DNA from: Ricinus communis
Taxonomy: Eukaryota > Streptophyta > Magnoliopsida > Malpighiales > Euphorbiaceae
DNA length: 64,000 nt
Direction: 5' to 3'
Assembly (NCBI RefSeq): GCF_019578655.1
Contig: NC_063261.1
Span: 13,444,216 to 13,508,215, forward strand
Of the stretch, positions 34,507 to 46,656 are shown piece by piece; position 1 is the first letter of the stretch; the number at the start of each line of letters is the position of its first letter. A program made the translations under genes and the position numbers. Under the pieces are notes generated by a model. That model did not search any database. It was not told the DNA's origin and saw only the letters and a program-made list of their open reading frames with translations.

Positions 34507-34699
34507 AGGGGAGGAGAAGGCGTCGGCGCGGGCAACTTAAAGCGAGAGGGGAAAGAAGAAAAGAGAGGAGGAACCCGAAGCTTTCATACCGAAAGTGAGA
34601 GCCAAAAAAATGAGAGGCTAGGGTTAAGAAAAGAGGGAAAAGAAGAAATTTATATGGAGTCCGAATGGCTCTCCACCCGACCCGACCCGACCCAGCGGC

Positions 34700-37600
34700 A
34701 TGATGACCCGACCCAGATGGAGACCGGCCCGACTGGCTTCCAAGCCCACTCCACTGGGTCCGGCCCATCTCAGTTGGGACAACAAGTGGGCCAACAGGCT
34801 CATCCAACATGTGCCCAGCAAGACAAATCCCCCATCCAATGCCCAGCCTGCAGCCCACCAAGCCCACCTAACAGAAATTCTAGCCCAGCTTCAGGCCTTG
34901 GTTCAGCAACCCCATGGGTTTGGGTCCTCCCAGCCTGATGGGACAGGTTCGGTTCAAACCATTTTAAATTCAGTTCATAAAAATATTAATTCTTGTCATC
35001 AAGCCTGGATTATTGACTCTGGAGCAACAGATCATATGACTTGGGATTCCACAAAATTACACAACATTAATTCTCTCAGGAATCCCCAGCATGTGACAGT
35101 TGCCAATGGAAATAAAGTCAAAATCCAAGGATATGGCACCACAAAATTATTTCACTCCAATATTCATGATATTTTATTTTTACCTGATTTTAAATCTAAT
35201 CTCTTATCTGTTGGCAAAATTACTCGTGACTTAAACTGTAATGTTATTTTCTCACCATCTTCGGTCATTTTTCAGGATCGAATCTCCGGGAAGACGATTG
35301 GTGAAGGTCAATTAGCCAATGGTCTTTACTATCTGCATAACCCCCCCAAGGCCTATTTTGTGTCCGCTAATTCTTTTCAAGCTATGTTAATGCACCAAAG
35401 ATTTAGGCATCCTTCTAACATTGTTTTAAATAAATTACTTTGTTCAAGTTTCAATTCTAACAATTGCGATGTATGTAAATTTTCAAAACATACGTGCCTA
35501 CCTTTTTCCTTGTCATCAAGCGTGTCTGAACACGCATATGATTTAATTTATTCGGATGTTTGGGGACCTGCCCCCGTTACTGCCTATAATCATTTCGCTA
35601 TTTTGTCACCTTTATTAATGATTACTCTCGTACCACTTGGATATATTTATTAAAAGGCAAAAATGAAGTTTTCTCTCGTTTTCAAGATTTTTTCAATTTC
35701 ATCAAAAATCAATATAATGCTAAATTAAAAAATTTTCGCTCCGATAATGGTACGGAGTACGTAAATTAAAATTTTTTTCACCTTTTTTAAACATCATGGC
35801 ATCATACATCAAAGCACTTGTGTTAACACACCCGAGCAAAATGGCGTTTCTGAACGTAAAAATAGACATTTTCTCAATGTCACTCGTACTCTCCTTTTTC
35901 AGAATAACGTCCCTTCTACTTTTTGGTCGGATGCCCTCTTAACTGCCGCTTATCTCATAAATCATTTACCCTCTGTCATACTAAAAAATATGAGCCCCCT
36001 AGAGATTCTCAAAGGCCGAAAAATAGACTTTGGCCACCTTAGGGTATTTGGCTGTACCTGCTATGTGCATGTCAAACGCCAACATAAATTCGATAAAAGT
36101 TCTGTCAAAACTCTCTTCTTAGGATATTCCTCCATTCAAAAAGGGTACAAATGTTATGACCCCTTGACTCACAAAACCTATGTTTCTCGTGACGTCATTT
36201 TTGTCGAGACTAATCCCTACTTCACCAGTCCTATCAGTGTTGACTTCCCTCACGAACCCTGTCAGTCTTTATTTCCGCTTAACTCTGATTTACCTCTTAG
36301 CAGCTCTGATCAAGATCATCAGCTTCAGAGGGAGTCCCCTTCTGTCTCAAGGCTGCTTCCTTTAGGGGGAGAAACCCAACCTCAAGAAGATGAAAAAATT
36401 GCCTTGAGAAGATCCACTCGTCAATCCAGACCGCCTGTAAAATTTAGAGACTATGTGTCTCATACGGTAACATATCCAATCCAAAACTTCATTGGCTATA
36501 ATGTCTTATCTAACCAATATCGCAACTATCTTTGCCAGATTTCAAACCATACTGAACCCACTAACTTCTACGAAGCCAACATCGACCCTAAATGGTGTAA
36601 GGCTATGGAAGAAGAACTCCTTGCCCTAGAAAAAAATGATACCTGGAGTATTGTTCCTCTTCCTCACAATAAAAAACCCATAGGATGCAAATGGATATAC
36701 AAGATCAAGTACAATAGTGATGGAACCATTGAGCGATACAAGGCCAGACTCGTAGCTCGAGGCTTCACTCAAACTTATGGAGTGGACTATCAAGAGACAT
36801 TTGCCCCAGTGGCCAAAATGAATACAGTAAGAATCCTTCTCTCAATAGCAATCAATCATGGATGGAATCTATTCCAAATGGATGTCAAGAATGCCTTCCT
36901 ACAAGGCAACTTAGATGAGGAAGTTTACACGAGTCTTCCTCCTGGACACAAGTCAACCTCAGATACTACCCGGGTATGTAAGCTAAAGAAGGCTATCTAT
37001 GGCCTAAAACAGTCTCCGAGAGCATGGTATACCAAACTCAGTCATTTTCTATTAAGCATTAACTTCAGTAAGTGTGAATCTGATTCTTCCATGTTTGTGA
37101 AAAACACTCACAATCACATTATTGTTATTTTGGTGTATGTTGATGATATCATAATAACAGGGAATGATAATCAAGGGATAGAAAATGTTAAACAAAGTCT
37201 AAAAAAGGAATTCGACATCAAAGATCTTGGTCAACTGTCATACTTCTTAGGCATAGAAATAGCAAAATCTAGCAAAGGCTTATTCCTATCTCAAAGGAAA
37301 TATACCCTTGATTTTTTGAAAGAAACTGGAAAAATAGGTGCTAAACCTGCTACCACCCCTATGGAAACTAAAATTAAACTTAATTTAGAAAATGGAGAAC
37401 CCTTAACAAATATAGGGCATTATCAGCGCTTAGTAGGAAAACTTATTTATCTTACTGTCACTAGGCCTGACATTTCTTTTGCAGTTAGTATGGTGAGCCA
37501 ATTCATGCATGCTCCTCGCACCAGCCACCTAGAAGCTATAGATCAGATTCTCAAATATCTCAAAGGAACTCCCGGGCAAGGAATCTGGATGAAGAAGAAC

Positions 37601-37995
37601 GATACTTCTAATATAGTTGGTTTCTCTGATGCGATCGGGCCTAAGTCGTGATGTGAAGTCCACAACAACGTGGTCTTTGTAGGAGGTAACTTGGTAACTT
37701 GAAAAGTAAAAATAAAGCGTGGCTGACTGCTACCGTCGAATATCGTGCAATGGCATTCATCGCAAGCGAACTTATTTGGATCAAACAAGTCCTCGGAGAT
37801 ATGAAAATTGAAAGTAAAGAACCAATGCAAATGCACTGCGATAACCAAGCTGCTCGACACATAGCATCAAATCCAGTATTCCACGAACGTACTAAACATA
37901 TTGAAGTTGACTGTCACTTTATCAGGGAAAAGGTTCAAAAGGAGAAATTGAGACTCCTTATGTCAAGTCAAGATCAATCGCGACATATTCACTAA
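34700..37995 (+). pseudogene. copia protease-integrase-RT-RNase H, frameshifted (element 33354-38364)
   Basis: The first frame (34700-35653) starts with a GC-rich Pro/Gln/His-rich linker, then protease (IIDSGATDHMTW, catalytic D-S-G), the integrase zinc region (MHQRFRHPSN...CDVCKFSKHT) and YSDVWGP. A frameshift near 35600-35650 moves integrase into another frame, where FRSDNGTEY and TPEQNGVSERKNRHFL follow (35651-35990, with two stops near 35768 and 35790). The second long frame (35990-37651, 553 codons) carries the integrase C-terminus and all of reverse transcriptase (FQMDVKNAFLQGNL, YGLKQSPRAW, VYVDDIIITGND). RNase H is split by a break at about 37650 (DNQAARHIASNPVFHERTKH at 37850-37900). 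About 5 lesions inactivate it. Confidence 0.93.
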
Positions 37996-38993
37996 GGCTC
38001 TCGACAAGCAAAATCATCATTCAATCCTCAACAAGATGGGTTCAATCAACTTATTTGAACCCACCTTGAGAGGGAGTGTTGGAAAAGAAAGAAACTCAGA
38101 AGGACTCAGAGGCTGCACAAGCTAGGTTGCTTGTGCAGACCTATCATCACAGTCCTCAGGGTAAAAAAGGAGCAACCTTTCCAGCTTTGCAGGAAAGGTC
38201 ACTTCGACCCATACCCATAACAGAAAGAGTTGTTAGGCAACCGTTGGAGTAGTTTTCACAATACAAAAAATCTTGTATATATATCAAACAGCTTCATGTA
38301 AAGAACTCAGAATTTTATCATATATCCAAATTACACAACATTATTCATTGTTCCATTTTTCACAGTATGAGAGAAGAAAAGTACATATGCAGAAGACTAT
38401 GCAAAGGAAATAGAGAAGAAAAAAGAGGTCCACATGGAAGTGTATTAACAAAGGGATCAAAACTCTCTGCCAAGGCTTATATTCAAGCAAAAATGGTATG
38501 ACCAAAAAAAATTAACAAAAATTCCCAACTCAGCATAATAATAGATTCATATGACCCTTGATAAGGACATACATATTTCAAAATCTACTAAGACCCAATT
38601 CGATTTGAACTAGATTTCATAAAAGTTTTCGAAGTTCCCATGTGTGGTTTATGAAAAATTGAGAGAAATGTAGTGGCCATTATTGTTTCTGGTCACTTAT
38701 TACATCTTATTGGATTTTGCATTTTGCTCTTACAAAATGAATAATAGTCATTTAAAGAATTTCAAAATTTGATAAATTAGAGATTATTTAGTTTAAGTGT
38801 AAATTAGAGAGGAGTAGAAGTATATTTATATTTTAGCCATACCCCATCTGACAATGTCAAAATCACCATTAGTAGGAGGGTTTAAAACACTGTTTTAAAG
38901 ACTATAAGGTCATATTTGATTAAAAAAAAAGACATGAAGGTCCAATGTAACAAAATGGATAAACATTAGGGGTTATATTTGACCCTTTTCCCC

Positions 38994-39540
38994 AATTAAA
39001 CACCCACAACACAAATTTATCAAATTAAATATTTAATAGCCGTTCTCTCTCAGTCTCACTCTAGAATCTTCTTCGATCGTTTCAAAGAAAAATAACACAC
39101 TCACTCCTGTGTCTCTCCAGATCCTATCTAAAGTAAGTAATTCAAGTATAATACCTCATTCACTTTCTGTTTGTTTCCCGAGAAAATTTTGTGAATTATA
39201 AAATTTTATACTTTAATTTTATTTTTGCTTGTTTCTGCATCTTTTAATTGAAGTCTGAAGAAGTGAAGAGTAACTCCGTAAATGCTTTTCCTTATTTTCT
39301 TTTTCAGTCCAGTATAAGATTCGATTAGAATTCAGCATTTCTTTCCTTTCTTGGCAACCAAACAAAGTGTTTTTATTAAATCTTTATGAATGTGCTTTGT
39401 AGTTTTCGGTCTCTGCAACTTAAAAAGTAAATACAAGTTCTAGCTGTTGAATTATAATAGAAACTCAAGGTTTTATTAATGCCTAATTTGGGTCTTTCTG
39501 CAGAATTGGATTGTGGGCTTTCTTTAAAAAAAATTGAGTA
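38994..39540 (+). promoter_or_regulatory. promoter, 5' UTR and 5'-UTR intron of the TWD1-like gene
   Basis: An AAATTAAATATTTAATAG stretch (39022-39040) could serve as TATA region. A C/T-rich leader (TTCTCTCTCAGTCTCACTC, 39044 on) follows. A likely 5'-UTR intron runs from AAA/GTAAGT at 39133 to TTTCTGCAG at 39503, with a short second leader exon 39504-39540 before the ATG. The Mutator-like element ends only about 40-50 bp before the presumed start of transcription, so upstream control sequences must lie in or beyond the transposon. Exact transcription start not determined. Confidence 0.55.
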
Positions 39541-42500
39541 ATGGAGGATTCTGAAGAGCAGCAAAGTCAACCCATTGGTAATTAATTGTCATTATTATAA
39601 ACTTAATTGTTTTTATGGGCTATATGCATAGGCTTTCTAGTTTTAATTTAATCTATTTTGAAATGATCAATATTAATAAATATGTGATTCATGAATGTCA
39701 TAAGTACCTTTCGTTGAAAGTAAAATGAGATATGTGCATCACCTACTTATAATACTTTCTTTGGTTTTTGATCATTGTAGGTTTATAGAGAAGAAGCATT
39801 TTGTTTGTGCCTCTATTTAGTCTTAGTTTTCTGTCTGCAACACCATAAAACTCGATACATGTTCATAACTTTTAACTTGTATACTCTTTGCAGCCAAAGA
39901 TGATGAAAATGAAATAGTTGCTGAAAGTGCTGCTTTTGTGCATGAGGATCCTCCTCAAAATGGTGATGGTCCCCCAAAAGTTGATTCTGAGGTGGAAGTC
40001 CTTCATGAGAAAGTCACAAAGCAAATCATTAAGGAAGGACATGGTCAGAAGCCGGCAAAATATTCAACTTGCTTCTGTAAGTGCTAAGGATCTATTTGTT
40101 GACGCTTCTATTAAGCTATTGCTATATTCTTTTATCATGTTTTGTATCCATGTCTCCAGCAACTAGGAATTCTTGTATCCCCCAATTAGGAATTCTTGTA
40201 TCCTCTCTTTGATGGGCAATATGATGATATGATCACATTTCTTGAATTCACCCATCAACGTTTTGTTTATATCTTGAGAAACTTTTCTGTATTTAATGAT
40301 GGTTTTAAACTTTCATGACATGGTTTTCTGAAACAGATTCACTGTAGAAAGTGGTATTTGTTTAAGGGTTTATAGAACACTCAGACCAATCAATGGATGG
40401 GTCAACTTTACAAAATAGGGCTTCTTAAAATTTCAAAAATTTCTGTTCTTATTTTCCTGCATGATCAAGAAGAAGCTTGCTTAAAATTTTGTAGATATTT
40501 CATTAATAGTCTTATTCTGTGCGCATAACTGCCATCTCATTAATTCATGTTGAATCAGCAGGACAAGTTCTTGTTTGATGCGTCTGCATGTGTGATGCTC
40601 CTAATATTGGGTTGTTTACAATTCGAATTTTGCATTATTCTGCACTTAATATGTCAAGTTTAGGAAATGGGTGCTCAAAGTGAGAGATCCAGGTAAAATA
40701 ACTTTTTATTAGTACGAGGTACTAGAATGATTCTAGTTATTGAATAATAAATAAATAAATAAATACTTAGGAAGTTTTTGTAGCTGATTCTCCTCCTACT
40801 CTTCTGTTAACTTAAAAACATTTGCGTTTGTCATCTTGTTTGACTTATATGTTCCCCTGTTGCTGTTTTCTTGTTTGAAGTTCATTGTGACTTCTATCTT
40901 ATGGTAAAACCATAATTTATTTGCTATTAGTATTCATGTCTTTGTCTGTCACATGCATGCACATTTCGTTTCTTGGAAATTATTCCTTGTAATGTAGATT
41001 CTTCTGCAAATTTTGGAACTAAAATCTCTAACTGCCTGTGCACAGTGCACTACAGAGCATGGACCGAAAGCACCCAGCACAAGTTTGATGATACGTGGCA
41101 TGAACAACGGCCAGTTGAAATGGTCATAGGAAAAGGTACAGCCCACCTCATTCTGCTTGTGGATGTAATATTCTGTTTCCCTTTTTCTTTTAGTAGCATT
41201 TATGTTTCATCTTCTTTCTTCAGAAATCTTACATTTGAACTGTCATCTAGGTTTGCATTTTGGTTTTACTCCTCTTTGTTTGAACTGCAAATGCCATCCT
41301 TTGTTGTGTTGCACCCTATTACTTTAAAGAAATACTGATAATCAATATGGGAGAATGGGAATCAATTGTCAATTCTTATGTATGTCTGGAGTTAATCAGA
41401 TTGTGTTTAATTGAAAAAAAAAAAACTTTTACAATACGTTGAAACTATTCAACAGTAATGCAATAGAAGTATGTAGCTATATGGTTTTAGCCTGGCACAG
41501 ATAGGCTGTATATTTATTTGGTATCATTTTTAAAGTCTGTACTCTGTTCCCATATCATTATGCTGCCTATATCTTACTGTTGATTGTATCCCTAAAAATT
41601 GATGGTTTACTAATGTAACAGAGAAGAAAGAAATGACGGGTTTAGCTATTGGTGTGTCCAGTATGAAGGCTGGTGAACGTGCCCTCTTGCTTGTGGGCTG
41701 GGAATTAGGTTATGGGAAAGAAGGAAGCTTTTCTTTTCCAAATGTTCCACCTATGGCTGATATAATATATGAAGTTGAGCTTATTGGTTTCGACGAAACC
41801 AAAGAAGTAAGTTACACACCAATTACTTTCCTTATAATACAGTTCTAGATCTATGGTACATTCAGTTCAAATCATATTGGCCTTATTCCTGTGTTTTCCA
41901 AGTAGGTGAATTTATTAATGAGATGCATTGTAGGGAAAAGCTCGTGGTGACATGACTGTGGAAGAGAGGGTTGGAGCAGCAGATAGAAGAAAAATGGATG
42001 GAAATGCTTTTTTTAAAGAGGAAAAACTTGAGGAGGCAATGCAACAATATGAAATGGTTAGTCCCTTATGCCTTGAATAACATTGTTGCTTTGGCAGGTT
42101 ATTTTTTATTTTATTTTTTCTGTTTTGTTCTTAACAAGTTCAACTGTCTTGTCTCAATATTAGGCCCTTGCATATTTGAATGATGACTTTATGTTTCAAC
42201 TGTTTGGCAAATATCGGGACATGGCATTGGCGGTTAAAAATCCATGCCACCTTAACATGGCAGCATCATTGATAAAGCTTAGGCGCTATGAAGAAGCCAT
42301 TGCACAGTGCAGCATTGTAAGTATAATGGATAATTTCTTTTATATTTTCAATGTTAAAGGATTTTGTCTTTCATACCTTTATGGAAATCTGTAATTATCC
42401 TTTCATGGTTGATATGATTTGCTTGGGCTGGCTTTGAGGACGTTGCTACAAATTAGGGTAGCTATATAACTGGTCACAGCTTCTGTGAGATGACAATTGA

Positions 42501-43330
42501 GATTCTAGAATTGAATTGGAGCAATGGGTGTATTCCCATCTTTTATCTAGCTGGCAAGTAAAACTGGAACTTTAGATAGCAATCCATTCTTCTAAAGAAC
42601 TTGGCGGAATAAGAAAACTGCAACATTATCCTCTTCTGTTTAATCTAAATAATGATTAGCAAATGATATTAGGTTTTTTACTCTGGAAACCAAAGGAAAT
42701 TTTCTCATTACCCAAATAAATTACATTAACTTTTCCAACTATCCATAGTCCTGAATCTGAAAGCCACCGGAAGTTCTCCTTCATCAATGGCAACTTGGTA
42801 AACCATGTACCATAATTATGTATGTGTTCAAAAAGAAATTTGCTTCTTATAAATAGAAATATGACGTATTTTAAGAGGTATAATGTTGGACCCTTTATAT
42901 TAGCCTTCTACTTTAATATCAACTCAGATGAGTTTTATGATTTCCAATGATTAACTATGTAACGGATTGGGTAATGGATGCACAGGTTTTAGCAGAGGAT
43001 GAAAACAATGCCAAAGCAATGTTCAGAAGAGGAAAGGCCAGAACAGAACTCGGGCAAACAGAAGCTGCCCGGGAAGATTTTCTTAAGGCGCGTAAATATG
43101 CACCTGAAGACAAAGCAATTGCAAGGGAATTGCGTTTACTTGATCAACATGACAAGGCTGTATATCAAAAGCAAAAGGAGATATACAAAGGAATTTTTGG
43201 ACCACCACCAGAGCCAAAACCCAGGATTAGTTTGGTGATGCGTGTTCGGCAATGGCTAATGATCTTTTGGCAGTGGCTGCTGGAACTAGTCTACTGCCTC
43301 TTTAAGCGCGAAAGGCACAAAACTGACTAG
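39541..43330 (+). CDS. TWD1: FKBP42 immunophilin (TWISTED DWARF 1)
   Basis: Seven coding exons, all with GT/AG borders: 39541-39577, 39894-40076, 41046-41135, 41622-41806, 41934-42056, 42164-42316 and 42986-43330. Together they make 1116 nt, or 371 residues plus stop, against about 365 in Arabidopsis TWD1. The protein has an acidic N-terminus, an FKBP-type peptidyl-prolyl isomerase-like domain (about residues 50-165: KVTKQIIKEGHG, YRAW, FSFPNVPPMADIIYEVELI), a tetratricopeptide region (about 175-305: GNAFFKEEKLEEAMQQYE, NMAASLIKLRRYEEAIAQC, AMFRRGKARTELGQ), a basic calmodulin-binding-like stretch, and a Trp-rich hydrophobic C-terminal anchor (about 346-363). Known family role: an ER/plasma-membrane co-chaperone that binds HSP90 and ABCB auxin transporters and is needed for normal growth. 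Exons, frame and anchor are all intact, so it is probably functional. Confidence 0.95.
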
Positions 43331-44073
43331 TTAAGGAGTCCAAACAATTGACAAAGAATTGATGTTACCAAATAGTTAGTCAAGCACAGATGAACCAAAA
43401 AGTAACTGATGCTTAAATGTTAAAAGGTACCTATAGTCTTACTGTTCATGTCCTATTGAATTTGTACTCTGTAACTGGATGTGCGTAGACTTTCATGGTT
43501 TTGAATAGTTGGCTCCATAGATGCAACTATAAACTGATTAGTATGTGGAACAATCTATTTGGAAGAGCTAATATGTATTTCATTCTTCTCTTGCTTCAGA
43601 TTGTTTTAAAAATGTGTTAGCAGCATTTCCTAAAAAGGTACATTTGAAGATAGCCTGCCATAGTGCAAGATAAATTTATAAATATCCAGAATGTACAATA
43701 TTGGTAAATAAAAATATGTACAGGTGTTCTCCTGTATATATTGGAAATAATAACATGCTAGATCATAGATTTACATTCATTGTGAACTCAATGACAATTT
43801 ACCTGGATTTAATCACTTGTTTAGTTTTAATTTCTTGCTTTGTAATGTTGGAAAAAGAATACTTGCATCACTCTGTTTTTCATGTACTTATCACAACATG
43901 AACAATATATTCACAGAACATAATATCACAGGCTGCTTTGATCTCCACCACTAAAACAATCAACAAAAGATCTAACTGAGGCAAGAAACTTGAAAGGTAA
44001 AAAAAAAAAAAAGAAAATTCAGAGTAGCTAATATCAGTATCTACCTTGAATCATCCATAGACAATGACATGAT
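43331..44073. other. convergent intergenic region (3' UTRs)
   Basis: The TWD1-like 3' UTR probably covers the first few hundred bases (AATTTGTACTCTGTAACTGG near 43458, AATAAA-like signals later). The 3' UTR of the minus-strand gene at 44074 enters from the right. There is no further gene; the 43701-43901 frame is a shadow. Confidence 0.5.
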
Positions 44074-44436
44074 CTACCATGGTTGCTTGAGCATGGAAGT
44101 CCAAGCACAATAGGCGCAAACAATCTGTTGAGAGATATAAACATAAACAGCAAATGACAAGCTCATCAGCACCACATCTTTCCAATCACCCTTTTGCTTA
44201 GGGCTCAAATTATCCTTAACTCCCTTTGCAAACTTCTCTGCACTAACGAAAAGTTGCCTCACCATAACTTGCTTCTCTTGCTTCATCTCTTCCTTCACTT
44301 TTGGGCTGGAACTGTCTATTGGCTCATCTCTTTGGCAAGATAGATGTACAATAATTCTTGGGTTGCTTCTGGTTTTTAATAATTGAACTGAACTGTTTTT
44401 GTTGTGGAGGAAATGACTCAGTGAGAGAGCTGCCAT
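44074..44436 (-). CDS. uncharacterised 120-aa putative plastid membrane protein
   Basis: A single-exon frame of 120 residues, ATG at 44436 and stop at 44074-44076. Residues 1-40 are rich in Ser, Leu, Asn and Arg with few acids (MAALSLSHFLHNKNSSVQLL), as in plastid transit peptides. The middle (about 45-85) is charged and Lys/Glu-rich, with a likely amphipathic helix (VRQLFVSAEKFAKGVKDNL). Residues about 89-108 (VVLMSLSFAVYVYISQQIVC) form one hydrophobic segment, and the tail has a CAYCAW motif. I do not recognise the family. It is convergent with the TWD1-like gene, 744 bp away. A bidirectional or downstream exon cannot be excluded, but the complete ATG-to-stop frame with a plausible domain layout and a leader (44437-44560) supports a real gene. 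Confidence 0.72.
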   Translation of the reverse strand: MAALSLSHFLHNKNSSVQLLKTRSNPRIIVHLSCQRDEPIDSSSPKVKEEMKQEKQVMVRQLFVSAEKFAKGVKDNLSPKQKGDWKDVVLMSLSFAVYVYISQQIVCAYCAWTSMLKQPW

Positions 44437-46480
44437 GGTTTAAAAGGGAAAAAGAGATGGCTTTTGAAAACTGACGACTTAGGACAAGAAGTGAAGGTGT
44501 TTTATGTTTGACTTGAGGAAAGAAGATGGAGAGAGTTACTGTTAATGTAACACAACAAAATATCTTGCATGGGAAAGCAAATGTTTGCCTTTGATTTTTT
44601 TTGAGAGGGAAATGGATAAGAAGTCTGTCTCAACATGGAAATAAAGATCTCACTCTTTTAGCTGTGCAAGTAAAGGTTTGGTCCTTATGGAAGTGGGCCA
44701 ACCTATCATAACTAAAAACAACATACACACAGATATATATAATAATATAATATATATAAGGTTAATTTTAGAAAGTAGGAATGAATTTTACTACTTTCTA
44801 ATTTAATATAATATTATAATTTTTACAACTCTAAATATTAGTTAAAAATATATTAAATATTGATAAATTAGTATATCAATTTAAATATTTAATGATATAA
44901 AATGTAATTCAATTAGGATAAATATAATAATATATTTAATTATAATTATGATACAAAATTTAATCAAAATAAGGAAACTATGCATTTAAAAAGAATAAAT
45001 AAAGAGCAAAAATGGTAAAAATAGAGTATGTGTTCATAGTTTGTGGAGAGAAAAATAAAATTTAAATTATATTAAGTATAAATATTTGATATAAAATCAT
45101 AAATAATAGATTATAAAAATCATCTAGTTATGACTTGTAATTTTATAATAAATTAATATTTGTGTTAAGATAAGAAAACTTACACTTCACATGTATAATT
45201 TCTTAAATGATTTTAGTAAATTAAGAATTAAAAATAAATTTTATTATTATTTTTTATTTTTATTTGTTATTTGTATAATTAAATACATTAATTTTTTATT
45301 GCAATTAATTTTTATATTAAATTATTAAATATCTCAATTTTAAATTTCTCATATTGTATATCAAATTAGTAAATATTTAATTTTTCTTGTTTTTTCATTC
45401 TAATTGAATTGAGTTTTAAGTAATTAAATATCCAAATTCAAGCAGTAATTTATCAAAATTAAAAGTCATAATCAAAAAAGAAATTAAAACTTATAGCTTT
45501 TCTATAATTAGGTAAAGGTGGAATAACTCAGCACTCCATTATCATATCCGCAAGATTTTATAAACTTTTAACTAGTATTTTAAATTTTAAAATATATAAA
45601 AATCCAAATGTGACATTAATTAAAACATTAGGTTAAATTCGTAAAAGAATATTAAAGATTGTAATATCTTTTGCAATTGGCCTTATATATAATAGTTCAT
45701 AAATTTTATTATTTTATTCAAATTATGAAACTGAAAAATGTAATTGGTGCAATTGCGTTTTAATTTTTTTTTATTATGGAATATAAATTTTATTACTTAA
45801 ATTAATCAAGAAGTCAGATTTATTGATATCTATGTATTATGAATACAATTTTGTACTGTTTAAATACTTATATTACCAAATAGATTTTGTGCACAGAAAT
45901 GATAAATTAAATTAACCAAAACTAAAGAAAAGTACAAATACTGTTATGTGGTATATGGTATTCTTTTTCATAGTGATGTGTGTAATTTTAGAATTTTGAA
46001 CCCATATACAATTCAATTTATTAAATAAGTAAGATGACATGATATGATAATACATTAATTTTATTTTTATTTTATTTGATAAAATAGTAATAATTATATG
46101 AAATGAATTTTCTTATATTTACTGTGTATAATAAATAAATAAATTATTTTAGACAAAAGTCTTATTTATTAGCAAGTTAGTGTAATATTAATATTATTTA
46201 TTTTGCATTATAATAATAATCTTAACTTTATATGTTTTAATATAATTCGTTATTTTCGTATCATGTTACTCGTTTTTGTTCAATATTATTATCTTTAAGA
46301 GATTAAATTCTTGAAGAAATTACATTCTTTGATATAAGAATATATGTAAGAATATGTCAAATCCTAGATCGATATTTATCCTATTTCAAATAAAAATAAT
46401 AAACAAAATAAAAGAGCTGAGTATTTTAGATTGTTTTGCATAAGGCTAGAATTTCTAAAGAGCATTCGAGGGTGTTACTG
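44437..46480. other. intergenic AT-rich sequence
   Basis: The first ~200 bp are likely promoter and leader of the minus-strand gene. The rest is A/T-rich, without repeats or frames I can interpret. The stretch at 46480-46520 has (AAAGCA)n-like repeats. Confidence 0.55.
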
Positions 46481-46656
46481 GTAATGAAGGCAAAAGCAAA
46501 AGCAAAAGCAAAGCCAGAGAAGTAGACAAAACTCCTTTGTTGTTGGAGTGCAAGAAACAAGAAAACATTCTAAACCAGAAGAATCAAGAACTTCGGTTTT
46601 GTCTGAGTCACAACAACAAAACCCAATTCGATTCCTTCACTTGTTGTTCTTTTATA

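Larger units (their letters stand above)
33354..38364 (+). mobile_element. young full-length Ty1/copia retrotransposon
   Basis: LTRs lie at 33354-33649 (296 bp) and 38077-38364 (288 bp). Both start TGTTGGAAAAG and end TTTTTCACA, with a perfect 5-bp target duplication GTATG (33349-33353 and 38365-38369). The LTRs differ by an 8-bp duplication (AACTCAGA) in the left copy and about three substitutions, roughly 1%. The primer site TGGTATCAGAGC (33650-33661) directly follows the 5' LTR, and a GAGAGGGAG polypurine tract (38068-38076) directly precedes the 3' LTR. Gag and pol are nearly complete, but premature stops and frameshifts make it non-autonomous. It sits inside a Mutator-like element. Confidence 0.96.
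32663..38993. mobile_element. Mutator-like non-autonomous element with nested copia
   Basis: About 100 bp at each end are diverged inverted repeats. The left begins GGAAAACGGTTCAAATATG and includes ACATTGGACCCTAATGTTT; the right, in complement, begins GGGGAAAAGGGTCAAATAT and includes ACATTGGACCTTCATGTC. Flanking sequences AATTTAAAC (32654-32662) and AATTAAAC (38994-39001) fit a decayed 9-bp target duplication, a Mutator feature. Removing the copia element at 33354-38364 leaves about 1.3 kb with no transposase, so this was a non-autonomous element. Its right end lies just upstream of the TWD1-like gene. Confidence 0.7.

Noticed and set aside
34421..34867. Minus-strand frames (148 and 71 codons) over the gag-pol linker.
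   Set aside because: Shadows of the GC-rich Pro/Gln-rich linker of the copia element.
41971..42394. Frames inside introns of the TWD1-like gene.
   Set aside because: They read through exon-intron borders out of the TWD1 frame.
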